Assembly: GCA_022827055.1 (NCBI GenBank)
Contig: JAJDTR010000102.1
Location: 1 to 39,539, forward strand
Direction: 5' to 3'
Length of the DNA stretch: 39,539 nt
Origin: Candidatus Poribacteria bacterium
GTDB taxonomy: Bacteria; Poribacteria; WGA-4E; JAJDTR01
The translations under genes were made by a program, and so were the position numbers. Shown piece by piece: positions 7,382 to 15,912 of the stretch. The number at the start of each line of letters is the position of its first letter. Position 1 is the stretch's first letter. The notes below the pieces were generated by a model that saw only the letters and a program-made list of their open reading frames with translations, had not been told where the DNA came from and ran no database searches.

Positions 7382-8150
7382 GTGTACATCCGAAAAATCT
7401 AGTGTATTGTTGACAGTGGTTGTCTCATTGACCTTTTTGGTAATGATATCGGCAGAGGCGCAGCATGTCCGGAAGGGTCTAATCGGTTATTGGTCCTTTG
7501 ACGATGATACCATAAAAGGTAACAAGGTTGAGGATCTTGCCGGAAACAACGATGCAACCATCAACGGTGCCTCAATCAAGAGTGTAAAAGGAAAATTTGG
7601 GGAAGCGTTAGAATTTGGGAATCAGAACGGACATTATGTCGACACCGGGTTGCAGATTACGTCAAAGCAGTATGAAAATCTCACGATGATGGCATGGGCA
7701 ATGCCATATAGAAGACACGTCGCGTGGGGCTCCGTCATGAATGGTGATGATGGCGGCTGGGACCGGGGATACGGTTACCGTCACGATAAGTGGGAGGTCC
7801 AGGTAGGGAAAGGGGGCGATTGGCAACCGGGACCAAGAGCAGATTATAACAAGTGGCAACATACGGTAGTTATTTATACGCCGGATTTGGTTATCTTTTA
7901 TAAAGACGGAAAGCGATTTGAATTCGGTAATGCTGTACCGACACAATCCAACAACACCCTCATCATCGGGGACGATATTCCCTGCGGTCCAGTCTGTACT
8001 TTTCCCGGTGCAATTGATGAAGTCTTCCTCTATGGCCGAGAATTGAACGACAAGGAGGTTCAGCAAAACTTCAGATCTAGGGGCGGTCAGGCCGTCGAAG
8101 CGGCTTCAAAACTCGCTGTCACGTGGGGAAGCATAAAGCGTGCGCGATAG
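7374..8150 (+). CDS. Secreted LamG-domain protein, paralogue 3 (diverged)
   Basis: A 258-residue exported LamG protein, the same length as the two before it but much diverged outside a conserved core. The core is GDDGGWDRGYGYR, VGKGGDWQPGP, WQHTVVIYTPDLVIFY and IGDDIPCGP-CTFPGAIDEV. The signal peptide is different (hydrophobic 11-25, cleavage after AEA, residue 29). The first cysteine pair of the paralogues is absent while the second is kept. It ends KLAVTWGSIKRAR. ATG 7374 is the first possible start in this frame, because TGA lies two codons upstream. The even conservation of the central block against a variable rim suggests a common binding surface. Ligand unknown. Confidence 0.83.
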   Translation: MIKCTSEKSSVLLTVVVSLTFLVMISAEAQHVRKGLIGYWSFDDDTIKGNKVEDLAGNNDATINGASIKSVKGKFGEALEFGNQNGHYVDTGLQITSKQYENLTMMAWAMPYRRHVAWGSVMNGDDGGWDRGYGYRHDKWEVQVGKGGDWQPGPRADYNKWQHTVVIYTPDLVIFYKDGKRFEFGNAVPTQSNNTLIIGDDIPCGPVCTFPGAIDEVFLYGRELNDKEVQQNFRSRGGQAVEAASKLAVTWGSIKRAR

Positions 8151-8331
8151 ATGGGATACCTCTATCCGGCGAAAATTCCGTAGTCAACAGTCTATCTAGT
8201 TCCGCGTTCTGCTGTTACCCCATTCCAATAAACGAGTAGGCAAAAATTCATTCGATTGTTAAAATTCACCAAAGTCCATCGGAATTGCCGTAGATGTTGA
8301 ATCATCTCAGAATTACATGAAAGGAGAGCAA

Positions 8332-9132
8332 ATGTTGAACGAAAAATCATTAATGCTACTTCTCGCCGTGGCGATTGTTGCGGGTTCCATTTGCGGTGGA
8401 ACGGTAGCAGAGGCGCAGTTTATATCGGAAGGTCTTGTCGGGCGATGGGCATTTGATGCCATCACTCAAGGGAAGATTAAAGATGCTGTCCGCACAAACG
8501 ATGGATCCATAAAAGGAAATCCAAAAATGGTTGAGGGCATAATCCGCAAAGCTATGCAATTTGACGGCAGCGAATATATTGAAATATTCGGCGCCAAGGA
8601 ATTGGAACTCAAAGACTTTACGGTTGATGCCTGGATCAAAGCTGACGAGAAGGCGAGCGAACAGAAGAATAGCCGAATCTTGACGAAGGGCGTCAGTGGC
8701 GCCAACTACGCCTTGACTTGGCACCACGTGGACTGGAAAAAGTTCAGCCAGAGCGTTTCCGCGCAAATGACGGGCGGGTTTTTCATTGCGTCAAGCACTA
8801 GGAAGAACCCCCTTGAAGCAGATGTCTGGTATAACCTCGTCGGCACCTACAACGGCAGAGAAATGCTCATCTACGTGGACACCGAGTTGCGAAACAAGCG
8901 AACTTGGGCGGGTACCCCTATAGTTGATCCGACAGATCTCACCATCGGGGCTATGACTGGCGGGGGCGGTCCAGAAGGCTTCGAGGGAGTGATCGATGAA
9001 GTCAAGATCTACAATAGAGCCTTGACTCCGGCTGAGATTGTGAGGAATTATGAAAAAGCGAAGGCTCTTGCTGTCGAAGATTCTCCGGATAAACTTGCTA
9101 TCACTTGGGGCGAGTTAAAGCGCAATCGGTAG
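8332..9132 (+). CDS. Secreted LamG-domain protein (distant relative)
   Basis: A 266-residue exported protein with a signal peptide (hydrophobic 7-20, cleavage after AEA, residue 28) and one LamG/concanavalin A-like domain of the common laminin_G_3 type: GLVGRWAFD, GIIRKAMQFDGSEYIEI, DFTVDAWIKAD, WYNLVGTYNGREMLIYVD, GFEGVIDEVKIYNRALTPAEI. It lacks the GDDGGWDRGYGYR core and both cysteine pairs of its three neighbours, so it is a separate branch. The C-terminus is KLAITWGELKRNR, the shared tail. I place the start at ATG 8332 because AAAGGAGAG (8320-8328) fits it; a longer frame from 8317 would put that Shine-Dalgarno inside the coding region. Confidence 0.83.
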   Translation: MLNEKSLMLLLAVAIVAGSICGGTVAEAQFISEGLVGRWAFDAITQGKIKDAVRTNDGSIKGNPKMVEGIIRKAMQFDGSEYIEIFGAKELELKDFTVDAWIKADEKASEQKNSRILTKGVSGANYALTWHHVDWKKFSQSVSAQMTGGFFIASSTRKNPLEADVWYNLVGTYNGREMLIYVDTELRNKRTWAGTPIVDPTDLTIGAMTGGGGPEGFEGVIDEVKIYNRALTPAEIVRNYEKAKALAVEDSPDKLAITWGELKRNR

Positions 9133-9808
9133 ATACGTCTGTTCCGCAGGCGCGATAAGACGAGGCTTATAGTCTTTCTAGACTTCTATTCGGTGCGTAG
9201 TGGGAGGGCCGTTGAATCGAAGTCATGGGGTGTTAGAGGCAATCCCATTTTGATGCGGGTGTTGACATTATTCAACACTTGTGGAAGAAAAGAGACAGCC
9301 GAATCGACTCCATCCTCTTCAACTGGGCGATAAATAAGGCGTAATTGTTTAGTCCATTGACTCCTTGTGGCGAATACAAGGCGTACCCTTTATTCCACGA
9401 CCGATGGCAATTTCTCTCACGTACCCAACATGCGAACGATATCCCTTGTTGGAGGGGATCAAGGGAGCGAATAGCGACCACGATAGAGATCCCCCTTGCC
9501 CCGATGCAGGAGTAATTCCCTACCGAAAGTGAATTTTCATTGCATAGTTGTTTAGGGAGTTGATTTATCGTGAACGCGGAATATCGGGGCAAGATGCCAG
9601 CAAGCGACCGGATAGGGAGCGCGGTAGTAGATCCCCTCCTACATATAATTCAAGAATGCCCCACTGCCGATAGTCAGGCGCGATACACTGCCAAACTAAT
9701 ATTGCCACTCGTTTTGGCTGAACTAAACAGTTACAATAAGGCTATAGGTACCCTCAAAAGCGAACGACACTGATTGAATCAACCCCGTAGGTGAGAGGAA
9801 GTCCATTT
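9133..9808. other. Repeat-bearing intergenic region without a gene
   Basis: No convincing gene lies in these 676 bp. The open frames present run across repeat sequence. It holds a hairpin GTGTTGA-cattat-TCAACAC at 9259-9278 (perfect 7-bp stem, no T-run), copy B of the 38-bp dispersed repeat (9457-9494), and a weaker related segment at about 9598-9640 that ends ATCCCCTCCTACAT. Confidence 0.5.
9457..9494 (+). repeat. Dispersed 38-bp repeat, copy B
   Basis: It matches copy A (29-66) at 32 of 38 positions without gaps. The differences are confined to positions 7-8, 14 and 22-24. The flank CCTTGCCC to the right is also seen next to the copy at 24350-24397, so the repeated unit may be longer than 38 bp. 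Confidence 0.7.
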
Positions 9809-10996
9809 ATGGCAATTCGGGTTGCAATTATCGGGTGCGGCGGCATGGCTCGCGGACACCTGAATGCCTATCTTCGCATCCAAGAGATTGTACCGGGCAA
9901 GGTGGAACTGGTTGCAATGTGCGATCCGGTGCGGAAAAACGCGGAAGACTTTGCGAGCCGCGTAAAGGACGCCACCGGGAAGACGCCGGTGGTGTATGAG
10001 GACACGGATGCCATGCTTGGCGCGGAAGATCTTGACGGCGCGGATATTTGTACTCCTCACTGCTACCACCACATTAACGCCATCAAGTGCCTGAACGCCG
10101 GAGTCAATGTCATCGTAGAGAAGCCCATCGGTATCACGATTAAAGCCACCCGCGCCATTATTGAAGCGGCGAACGCAAACGGAAAAATAGCCGCAACCGC
10201 AGAGAATATTCGTCGCATGCCGAGTCGCCGAACAGCTTGGTGGTTAATGAACGAGAAGAAGATGCTCGGCGATATCACCATGTTCTTCTCCCAACACGCA
10301 AGCTACCAAATTGCCGACCCGCAGAGCCCTTGGCACTGGCGTCTCGATTTGATGTTGGGCGGCGGTGGCATGGTGATGGATTCCGGCGCGCATTATTGCG
10401 ACACCCTTCGCTATCTATTCGGAGATCCCGATACTGTTTATGCCCGCGTTCGACAAGTTGCCGAACACAAGATAACAAAAGCGGGAGAGTTAGTGAACGA
10501 TGAGAACGAGGATATGTGGGCCGCAACCATAAATTTCAAGTCCGGCGCTACGGGACTTTGGACATGGAGCAGAGCAGCCCCCGCCCACGACTTTACCCAC
10601 ATTGTGTATTACGGCACCGAAGGCTGCTTGGTGGATGATGGCGACATCTTTCACGGTCCTCATGACGGCGCCACGGTCATTCTTAAGAACGGGACGCGGT
10701 ATTCCATGGAAGACTTGGTCAAGGAATACATGGCGGGATTGACCGAGACTGAGCGAAATAACCTCTTCCCGCACGGCATCACAGACGGTGTATTGCTTGA
10801 ATGCTACGATTTTGTCGATGCCATTGAGAATAACCGTCCTGTCGAAGTAGACGGCGAACTCGGGTTGCGCGCAAAGGCGATTTGCGAAGCCATTTACGAG
10901 TCCAACACCTGCGGCCAAGTGGTTAGTTATGACGATGTCGTTGACGGCAAGGTGGATGCGTACCAAAAGCCCATCAACGAGCGCTGGGACCTCTAG
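9809..10996 (+). CDS. Gfo/Idh/MocA-family NAD(P)-dependent oxidoreductase
   Basis: A 395-residue cytoplasmic dehydrogenase of the glucose-fructose oxidoreductase/inositol dehydrogenase/MocA family, which oxidises or reduces sugars, cyclitols and their derivatives with NAD(P). The N-terminal Rossmann motif IIGCGGMARGH (8-18), EKPIG (104-108) with its catalytic lysine, and the GGGGMVMDSGAHYCDTLRYL block (D191, H195, D198), which supplies the second half of the active site, are all visible. I choose ATG 9809, since the Rossmann strand then begins at residue 4 and GAGG lies 10 nt upstream; an upstream GTG at 9791 would add six residues. It stands between the LamG and propeller clusters. The exact substrate cannot be assigned. 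Confidence 0.87.
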   Translation: MAIRVAIIGCGGMARGHLNAYLRIQEIVPGKVELVAMCDPVRKNAEDFASRVKDATGKTPVVYEDTDAMLGAEDLDGADICTPHCYHHINAIKCLNAGVNVIVEKPIGITIKATRAIIEAANANGKIAATAENIRRMPSRRTAWWLMNEKKMLGDITMFFSQHASYQIADPQSPWHWRLDLMLGGGGMVMDSGAHYCDTLRYLFGDPDTVYARVRQVAEHKITKAGELVNDENEDMWAATINFKSGATGLWTWSRAAPAHDFTHIVYYGTEGCLVDDGDIFHGPHDGATVILKNGTRYSMEDLVKEYMAGLTETERNNLFPHGITDGVLLECYDFVDAIENNRPVEVDGELGLRAKAICEAIYESNTCGQVVSYDDVVDGKVDAYQKPINERWDL

Positions 10997-11097
10997 GAGA
11001 TCGTCACACGCCAATCTCAACAATCGACCTGCCAGTTTTCTTCACGTCGCGTACACATGCCTTCATTAGGAATCTCCGCAATATGGATGGAGGACAG

Positions 11098-12129
11098 ATG
11101 ATCGTCGGACACCGTGCGTTTTCAAATTCCTTCCTAGTATTTATACTAACCATCACGTTCGCAATGAGCACGCTGGTGCTTGCGATTGGCGTTCAAGCGG
11201 AAGCGCCGACGAAACAACAAATTGCCTTTTATTCCAATAGGGATGGGAATTTCGAAATCTACGTAATGGATGTTGATGGCAAGAACCCTCAACGGTTGAC
11301 AATCAATCCCGCGATAGATGCGGGGCCATCCTGGTCTCCCAGCGGAAAGAAGATTGCCTTTCACTCGAATCGGAGCGGAGATTATGACATCTTTGTCATG
11401 GACGCGAACGGAAACAATCAGATTAACCTGACGAACAGTGCCGACACGGATGACCGTGAGCCTGACTGGTCTCCCGATGAAGAGAACATCGCATATCAAT
11501 CGAAGGACACCGGGCACTACGATATTTTCATCATGAGTGCCAACGGCAAAAACAGTCGCAACGTCACAAATAAAGCCGATTCCCGCGAGCAGCACCCGGC
11601 GTGGTCACCCGACGGAGGCACAATTGCCTTCACTTCCAACAGGGACGGGAATGAAGACATTTTCGTGATGCAGCCGAATGGCAACCGGCCAAGAAACCTG
11701 ACAGAGAAGGACATTGATGGCCCCGAAGGACTAAGGCTGGCCAATGCGCGCGACTCCCTCCCTTCGTGGACTGCCGATGGCAAGAAGATTGTCTACAGCA
11801 GTGTGAACAGCAATCGTGTCTGGATTATGGACGCTGACGGCAAAAACCGCAAGCAGATTGTCCCCAAGGACGGCAATGACCGCGATGCCGCGGTGTCACC
11901 TGACGGTAAATTCATCGTGTTCCAAGCGAACAGAAATTGCGGTGACGGTTGCAAGGAATATGAAGTGTTCGTGGCGGACATTACAAGAGCCCAGGTAGAA
12001 CTAAAACAGATTACATTCGGAGGGCATCCGCACGGCGACTTTGACTGGTTCGATCCCATCTACGCGCTGTCTGTGGCACGGGTTGGAAAAGATGTGACAT
12101 TCTGGGGACGGATTAAACAGGGAATGTAG
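11098..12129 (+). CDS. Exported TolB-like six-bladed beta-propeller protein
   Basis: A 343-residue exported protein with a signal peptide (hydrophobic 11-31, cleavage near AEA, residues 34-36) and about six WD40-like (PD40/TolB) blades of the form IAF-x-SNRDGN-x-EIYVMD-x-DG followed by RLT and SWSPDG. The fifth and sixth blades are degenerate. Such propellers usually act as periplasmic or surface binding platforms; this is not TolB itself, which carries an extra N-terminal domain and sits in a tol-pal operon. The C-terminus DVTFWGRIKQGM matches the WG-x-[IL]-K tail of the LamG proteins. I choose ATG 11098, just after GGAGGA (11089-11094), though ATG 11083 is possible and would add five residues including an Asp before the signal peptide. 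Confidence 0.8.
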   Translation: MIVGHRAFSNSFLVFILTITFAMSTLVLAIGVQAEAPTKQQIAFYSNRDGNFEIYVMDVDGKNPQRLTINPAIDAGPSWSPSGKKIAFHSNRSGDYDIFVMDANGNNQINLTNSADTDDREPDWSPDEENIAYQSKDTGHYDIFIMSANGKNSRNVTNKADSREQHPAWSPDGGTIAFTSNRDGNEDIFVMQPNGNRPRNLTEKDIDGPEGLRLANARDSLPSWTADGKKIVYSSVNSNRVWIMDADGKNRKQIVPKDGNDRDAAVSPDGKFIVFQANRNCGDGCKEYEVFVADITRAQVELKQITFGGHPHGDFDWFDPIYALSVARVGKDVTFWGRIKQGM

Positions 12130-12234
12130 AGACTTTCCTTGCCGGCATTCGTCTCGGAATATTCGCGCACGTGTTAAGCATCAAACATTCCTAATCGTCG
12201 ATTGTCCTTTAGGCTGTCCGATGTGGCCCTCCCA

Positions 12235-13812
12235 ATGAACCGAGCATACCGGATACCGCTCCTACTCATCGTAACGCTTACCTTCACGGGCATAAGCCTA
12301 GATTATACCTTTCCCACCAATTGTCATTCCAAACCTGCGGCGCCCCCCGAATGGATACCGCAGCCCGCTGACCTAGCCCTGGTATCGGAACCTCGACTTC
12401 TACAAGCAACCGAGTCCGCCCAAAAAGCGGTGGCGGAGGCACCGGATACAGCCGACGCCTGGGGCGCTTTGGGCAACGTCTATCTCGTGCACGGCTGGGA
12501 AGCCGAAGCTGCCCGGTGCTACCAACGCGCCGTGAACATCAGTCCCACCGAATTCCGCTGGTTCTACTACCTCGGCTTAAGTACTCACAAGGCTAACGCT
12601 CAAATCGCCGTAGATGCGTTCAAGACGGCGATTGCGCTTGATCCCAAGTACCCGCCCCTTTATGTGAACTATGCCCATGCACTTAGGCGCTTGGGGCAGT
12701 TTGAGGAAGCCCGACAGCAACTCCTACATGTCATTGAATTAGACCCGAATAATCCGTTCGCAGAATTGGCGCTCGGTGAGCTTTCTTTAGCTGCCAAGCA
12801 ATTTGACGATGCCCGGATACACCTCGAACGGGCTTTGGAACTGAATCCTGATCAGAGCGAAGCCCATGCCGCTATGGCACAGGTGTCTCTGGCATTGGGA
12901 GATAAGGAAGCCGCCAGTCACCATGCTAAAGCGGCGCGCAAACCGTCAAAACACACAGAGATGGACGACCCTCTCTGGTGGGAGGTGGTGAGAGTTGGTG
13001 TAACGGCAAAACGTTATGCCGAGCGCGGCACCCGATACATGAAAACCGGAGATTTCAAGAGTGCCGCGACTGAACTTTCGGTAGCTGCCTCAAGCAAGCC
13101 GAAGGATGCCGAAATCTGGTTCAATTATGGCATTGTATTGCTCAACACCAATCGATACGGTAAGGCTCGGGAAGCGCTCGAACACGCACTGTTTATCATC
13201 GACGAAAACGACCTGGAAGGGGGCATGTCGCCAAAAACGCCGAAAGAGATAGCATTCTTGGAGATTCACAGCAATTACAATTTAGGCTATGTTTATGAAC
13301 GCACGGGACAGAGAGTGAAGGCGATTGCCGCTTACAAGCGAGCCATAGAGTTGAAACCCGATTTGGCGAACGCTTATTCAGGACTTGGCGTGCTTTATGC
13401 CAGGACAGGGAGGATTCGTGAAGGGATAGCGCTGTGTAAGAAAGCTACCCAACTGGCGCCTGATAACATTGAGCTCCGGCGCAGCTTGGCGACGGTTTAT
13501 TGGCGGGCGAAATTGTACAATAACGCAGCCGAGGTATACGACAACATCCTCCGCCTCAAGCCCGACGACAAGGGCGCGCTTCACCAACTTGGCGTTATCT
13601 ACATGGGCAAGCGCATGTACTCGGAAGCGATAGAGAAGTTTAATCGTGTGTTGGAGATTCAGCCGGATGATCTGCTTGCGCACGGCGCCTTGGGAACGGT
13701 GCACCTCAAACTCGGCAACCGCGCCGCCGCCATTGCTGAGTTTGAGACTGTTCTGCGGTTAGACCCGAACAACCAAACTGCGCGCCGTATGTTGAGGGGG
13801 CTAACACGGTAA
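12235..13812 (+). CDS. TPR-repeat protein with N-terminal export signal or anchor
   Basis: About 525 residues made almost wholly of tetratricopeptide repeats, helix pairs that mediate protein-protein contacts. An N-terminal hydrophobic stretch (MNRAYRIPLLLIVTLTF) suggests export or membrane anchoring. Roughly ten TPR units can be counted in two blocks: four directly after the N-terminal region (ADAWGALGNVYLVHGWEAEA onward) and six after a non-TPR linker around DPLWWEVVRVGVTAKRY. Consensus pairs such as LGQFEEARQQLLHVIELDPN and ANAYSGLGVLYARTGRIREG are clear. The start is uncertain: ATG 12235 lacks a good Shine-Dalgarno, and the frame is open upstream to a TTG at 12202. It lies between propeller genes, so a scaffold role for the secreted set is possible but unproven. 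Confidence 0.8.
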   Translation: MNRAYRIPLLLIVTLTFTGISLDYTFPTNCHSKPAAPPEWIPQPADLALVSEPRLLQATESAQKAVAEAPDTADAWGALGNVYLVHGWEAEAARCYQRAVNISPTEFRWFYYLGLSTHKANAQIAVDAFKTAIALDPKYPPLYVNYAHALRRLGQFEEARQQLLHVIELDPNNPFAELALGELSLAAKQFDDARIHLERALELNPDQSEAHAAMAQVSLALGDKEAASHHAKAARKPSKHTEMDDPLWWEVVRVGVTAKRYAERGTRYMKTGDFKSAATELSVAASSKPKDAEIWFNYGIVLLNTNRYGKAREALEHALFIIDENDLEGGMSPKTPKEIAFLEIHSNYNLGYVYERTGQRVKAIAAYKRAIELKPDLANAYSGLGVLYARTGRIREGIALCKKATQLAPDNIELRRSLATVYWRAKLYNNAAEVYDNILRLKPDDKGALHQLGVIYMGKRMYSEAIEKFNRVLEIQPDDLLAHGALGTVHLKLGNRAAAIAEFETVLRLDPNNQTARRMLRGLTR

Positions 13813-13864
13813 GATGCAAATTTTTGGGCGATTATAAAGTACGACAAAGATGAGGGTATTAAAG

Positions 13865-14854
13865 ATGCAATCGAGATATAGTTTCGCGAATCCCATGCTA
13901 GGCGTTTGTCTTGTTTGCGGTCTGATGTCGACCACGCTAAGTTTTCACGCGCATGCGCAGATTGCGTTTGTGTCTGATAGAACTGGCAATCACGAAATCT
14001 ACGTAATGGATGCGTATGGAAATAAGCGCCGAAACCTAACCAGAAACCCTGCGTACGACTATGCACCGGCGTGGTCTCCCGATGGCGGACGCATTGCCTT
14101 CACGTCCAATAGAGATGGAAACTTCGAAATCTATGTGATGGACGCTAAGGGACTGAATCCTCGAAACTTGACAAATAATCATTCACTTGACGAATTTGCT
14201 TCATGGTCGCCTAGTGGTGAACACATTGCCTTTTGTACCCACAGAGACGAGAACCGTGAAATCTACGTAATGGAGGCAGATGGCGGTAATCCTCGAAACC
14301 TGACAAACAATCACGGAGTAGATAGTTGTCCCTCTTGGTCACCTACCGACGAGCGCATTGCGTTCAACTCCAATAGAGATGGGAACTCTGAAATCTACGT
14401 GATGGACACCGACGGTGGCAATCCCCAGAGGTTAACCCGGCATTTCGCGTATGACAATTGCGCTACATGGTCGCCTAGTGGTGAACACATTGCCTTTAAT
14501 ACCGACAGAGACGGGAACTGGGAAATCTACGTGATGGACGCGGATGGCAACAATTTTCAGAACCTAACAGACAGCGAAGAAAATGACTATAGCCCGTCGT
14601 GGTCACCTAGTGGCGAACGTATTGTCTTCTCATCTACAAGACATAGGGATAATTCTGACATCTACATAATGAATGCTGACGGTGGCAATCTCCAAAGACT
14701 CACGAGAAACGGCGCATCAGACTACGGCCCTGACTGGGCTCGCTCGGCATTTTCGGTTTCTCCCACAAGCAGGCAACCGATAATGTGGGGGCGGCTCAAG
14801 AGTGGAGACTACGACATCGCGCCAACTATAGCCAATCCGGCAGTAAAGGACTGA
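13865..14854 (+). CDS. Exported TolB-like six-bladed beta-propeller protein
   Basis: A 329-residue exported protein: signal peptide (hydrophobic 11-26, cleaved after AHA, residue 31), then six well kept PD40 blades with a period of about 42 residues (IAFTSNRDGNFEIYVMD, then PRNLT and SWSPSGEH). It ends with QPIMWGRLKSGDYDIAP, containing the shared WG-x-[IL]-K motif plus a further 15-18 residues. I start it at ATG 13865, not 13850, because the next gene, its paralogue, begins with the same MQ-x-RYS sequence and because GAGGG (13852-13856) is then 8 nt away; both proteins become 329 residues. The blades are so alike at DNA level that slippage or gene conversion between them is likely. Confidence 0.83.
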   Translation: MQSRYSFANPMLGVCLVCGLMSTTLSFHAHAQIAFVSDRTGNHEIYVMDAYGNKRRNLTRNPAYDYAPAWSPDGGRIAFTSNRDGNFEIYVMDAKGLNPRNLTNNHSLDEFASWSPSGEHIAFCTHRDENREIYVMEADGGNPRNLTNNHGVDSCPSWSPTDERIAFNSNRDGNSEIYVMDTDGGNPQRLTRHFAYDNCATWSPSGEHIAFNTDRDGNWEIYVMDADGNNFQNLTDSEENDYSPSWSPSGERIVFSSTRHRDNSDIYIMNADGGNLQRLTRNGASDYGPDWARSAFSVSPTSRQPIMWGRLKSGDYDIAPTIANPAVKD

Positions 14855-14914
14855 GACATTCGCATCAGTCCAAAAGGCGAGCTATGGGTTTTCGGTAAAA
14901 ACGGAGGTCAAAAG

Positions 14915-15904
14915 ATGCAAGTACGATATAGCCGATTATATTTCATTCCGGCCAGGATTCCAATCCTATATCTGGCTTTGTCTATGGCAGGTGTTCAAGC
15001 GCACGCACAGATTGCTTTTATGTCTGAAAGAGATGGTAATAAAGAGATTTATGTGATGGGCGCCGATGGTCGAAGTCCTCGCAACATAACAAGACATCCT
15101 GCTGACGATTGGACACCAGCCTTGTCGCCGAACGGCAGTCGCATTGCATTCATGTCTGATAGACATGATGGGAACCATGACATCTATGTAATGGAGGTCG
15201 ACGGTGGCAGTCCTCAAAGGTTAACACGGCATCCTTGGAGTGATGGGTCGCCTTCATGGTCGCCCGACGGCAAACGCATTGTATTTAATACAAGGAGACA
15301 TGGAAACTTGGAAATCTACGTCATGGATGCTGATGGTCAGAATCCTCAAAACCTCACGAAGCACGTCAAAGATGATTGGCATGTCTCATGGTCCCCTAGC
15401 GGCGAACAAATCGTGTTCGTGTCCGAAAGAGACGCCTTCACTGAAATTCACGTGATGAATTCTGATGGTTCGAACGTGCAAAGATTAACAGAAAATCGTT
15501 CGTTAGAAAATATGCCCTCCTGGTCGCCGAATGGAGAACACATTGCGTTTATGTCCAATAGGGATGGGAACAGAGAGATATACATTATGCGTCCTGACGG
15601 TAAAAACCAGCGAAATCTGACAAGACATAGTGCGACTGATTGGTATCCTTCATGGTCACCATTCAGTGATCGCATCGCCTTCGGATCCGATAGAGATGGA
15701 ATTCATGATGTCTACGTGATGGATCTTAACGGTCGCAACGTTAGAAATCTCACCAGACATGTCGATACAGACGACAACCCGGACTGGTCCCGCGCGGTTC
15801 TCTCGATTTCTCCTGCAGGAAGGCAATTTACGACGTGGGGATGGCTCAAAGATCGAGACTATAACGTAACACCGCCGGCAGGCAATTCATTCAGCGACGA
15901 CTGA
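14915..15904 (+). CDS. Exported TolB-like six-bladed beta-propeller protein, tandem paralogue
   Basis: A 329-residue tandem paralogue of the preceding gene, with a signal peptide cleaved after AHA (residue 31), six PD40 blades (first IAFMSERDGNKEIYVMG, last IAFGSDRDGIHDVYVMD) and a C-terminal QFTTWGWLKDRDYNVTPP. The tail keeps the same spacing from WG-x-LK to the end as in its neighbour. GGAGG (14903-14907) is 7 nt before ATG 14915. The sequence divergence between the two is well above that of LamG paralogues 1 and 2, so this duplication is older. Only 8 bp separate its stop from the next gene, which suggests co-transcription. Function beyond binding or scaffolding cannot be read. Confidence 0.83.
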   Translation: MQVRYSRLYFIPARIPILYLALSMAGVQAHAQIAFMSERDGNKEIYVMGADGRSPRNITRHPADDWTPALSPNGSRIAFMSDRHDGNHDIYVMEVDGGSPQRLTRHPWSDGSPSWSPDGKRIVFNTRRHGNLEIYVMDADGQNPQNLTKHVKDDWHVSWSPSGEQIVFVSERDAFTEIHVMNSDGSNVQRLTENRSLENMPSWSPNGEHIAFMSNRDGNREIYIMRPDGKNQRNLTRHSATDWYPSWSPFSDRIAFGSDRDGIHDVYVMDLNGRNVRNLTRHVDTDDNPDWSRAVLSISPAGRQFTTWGWLKDRDYNVTPPAGNSFSDD

Positions 15905-15912
15905 TTGGAATA

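Noticed and set aside
9272-9773. 106-codon minus and 67-codon plus frames in the intergenic region
   Set aside because: Both cross dispersed repeat copies and lack ribosome binding sites.
13865-15904. Regular ~126-bp repeats that could suggest a CRISPR or tandem DNA array
   Set aside because: The repeats are in frame and encode beta-propeller blades; there are no unique spacers of constant length.
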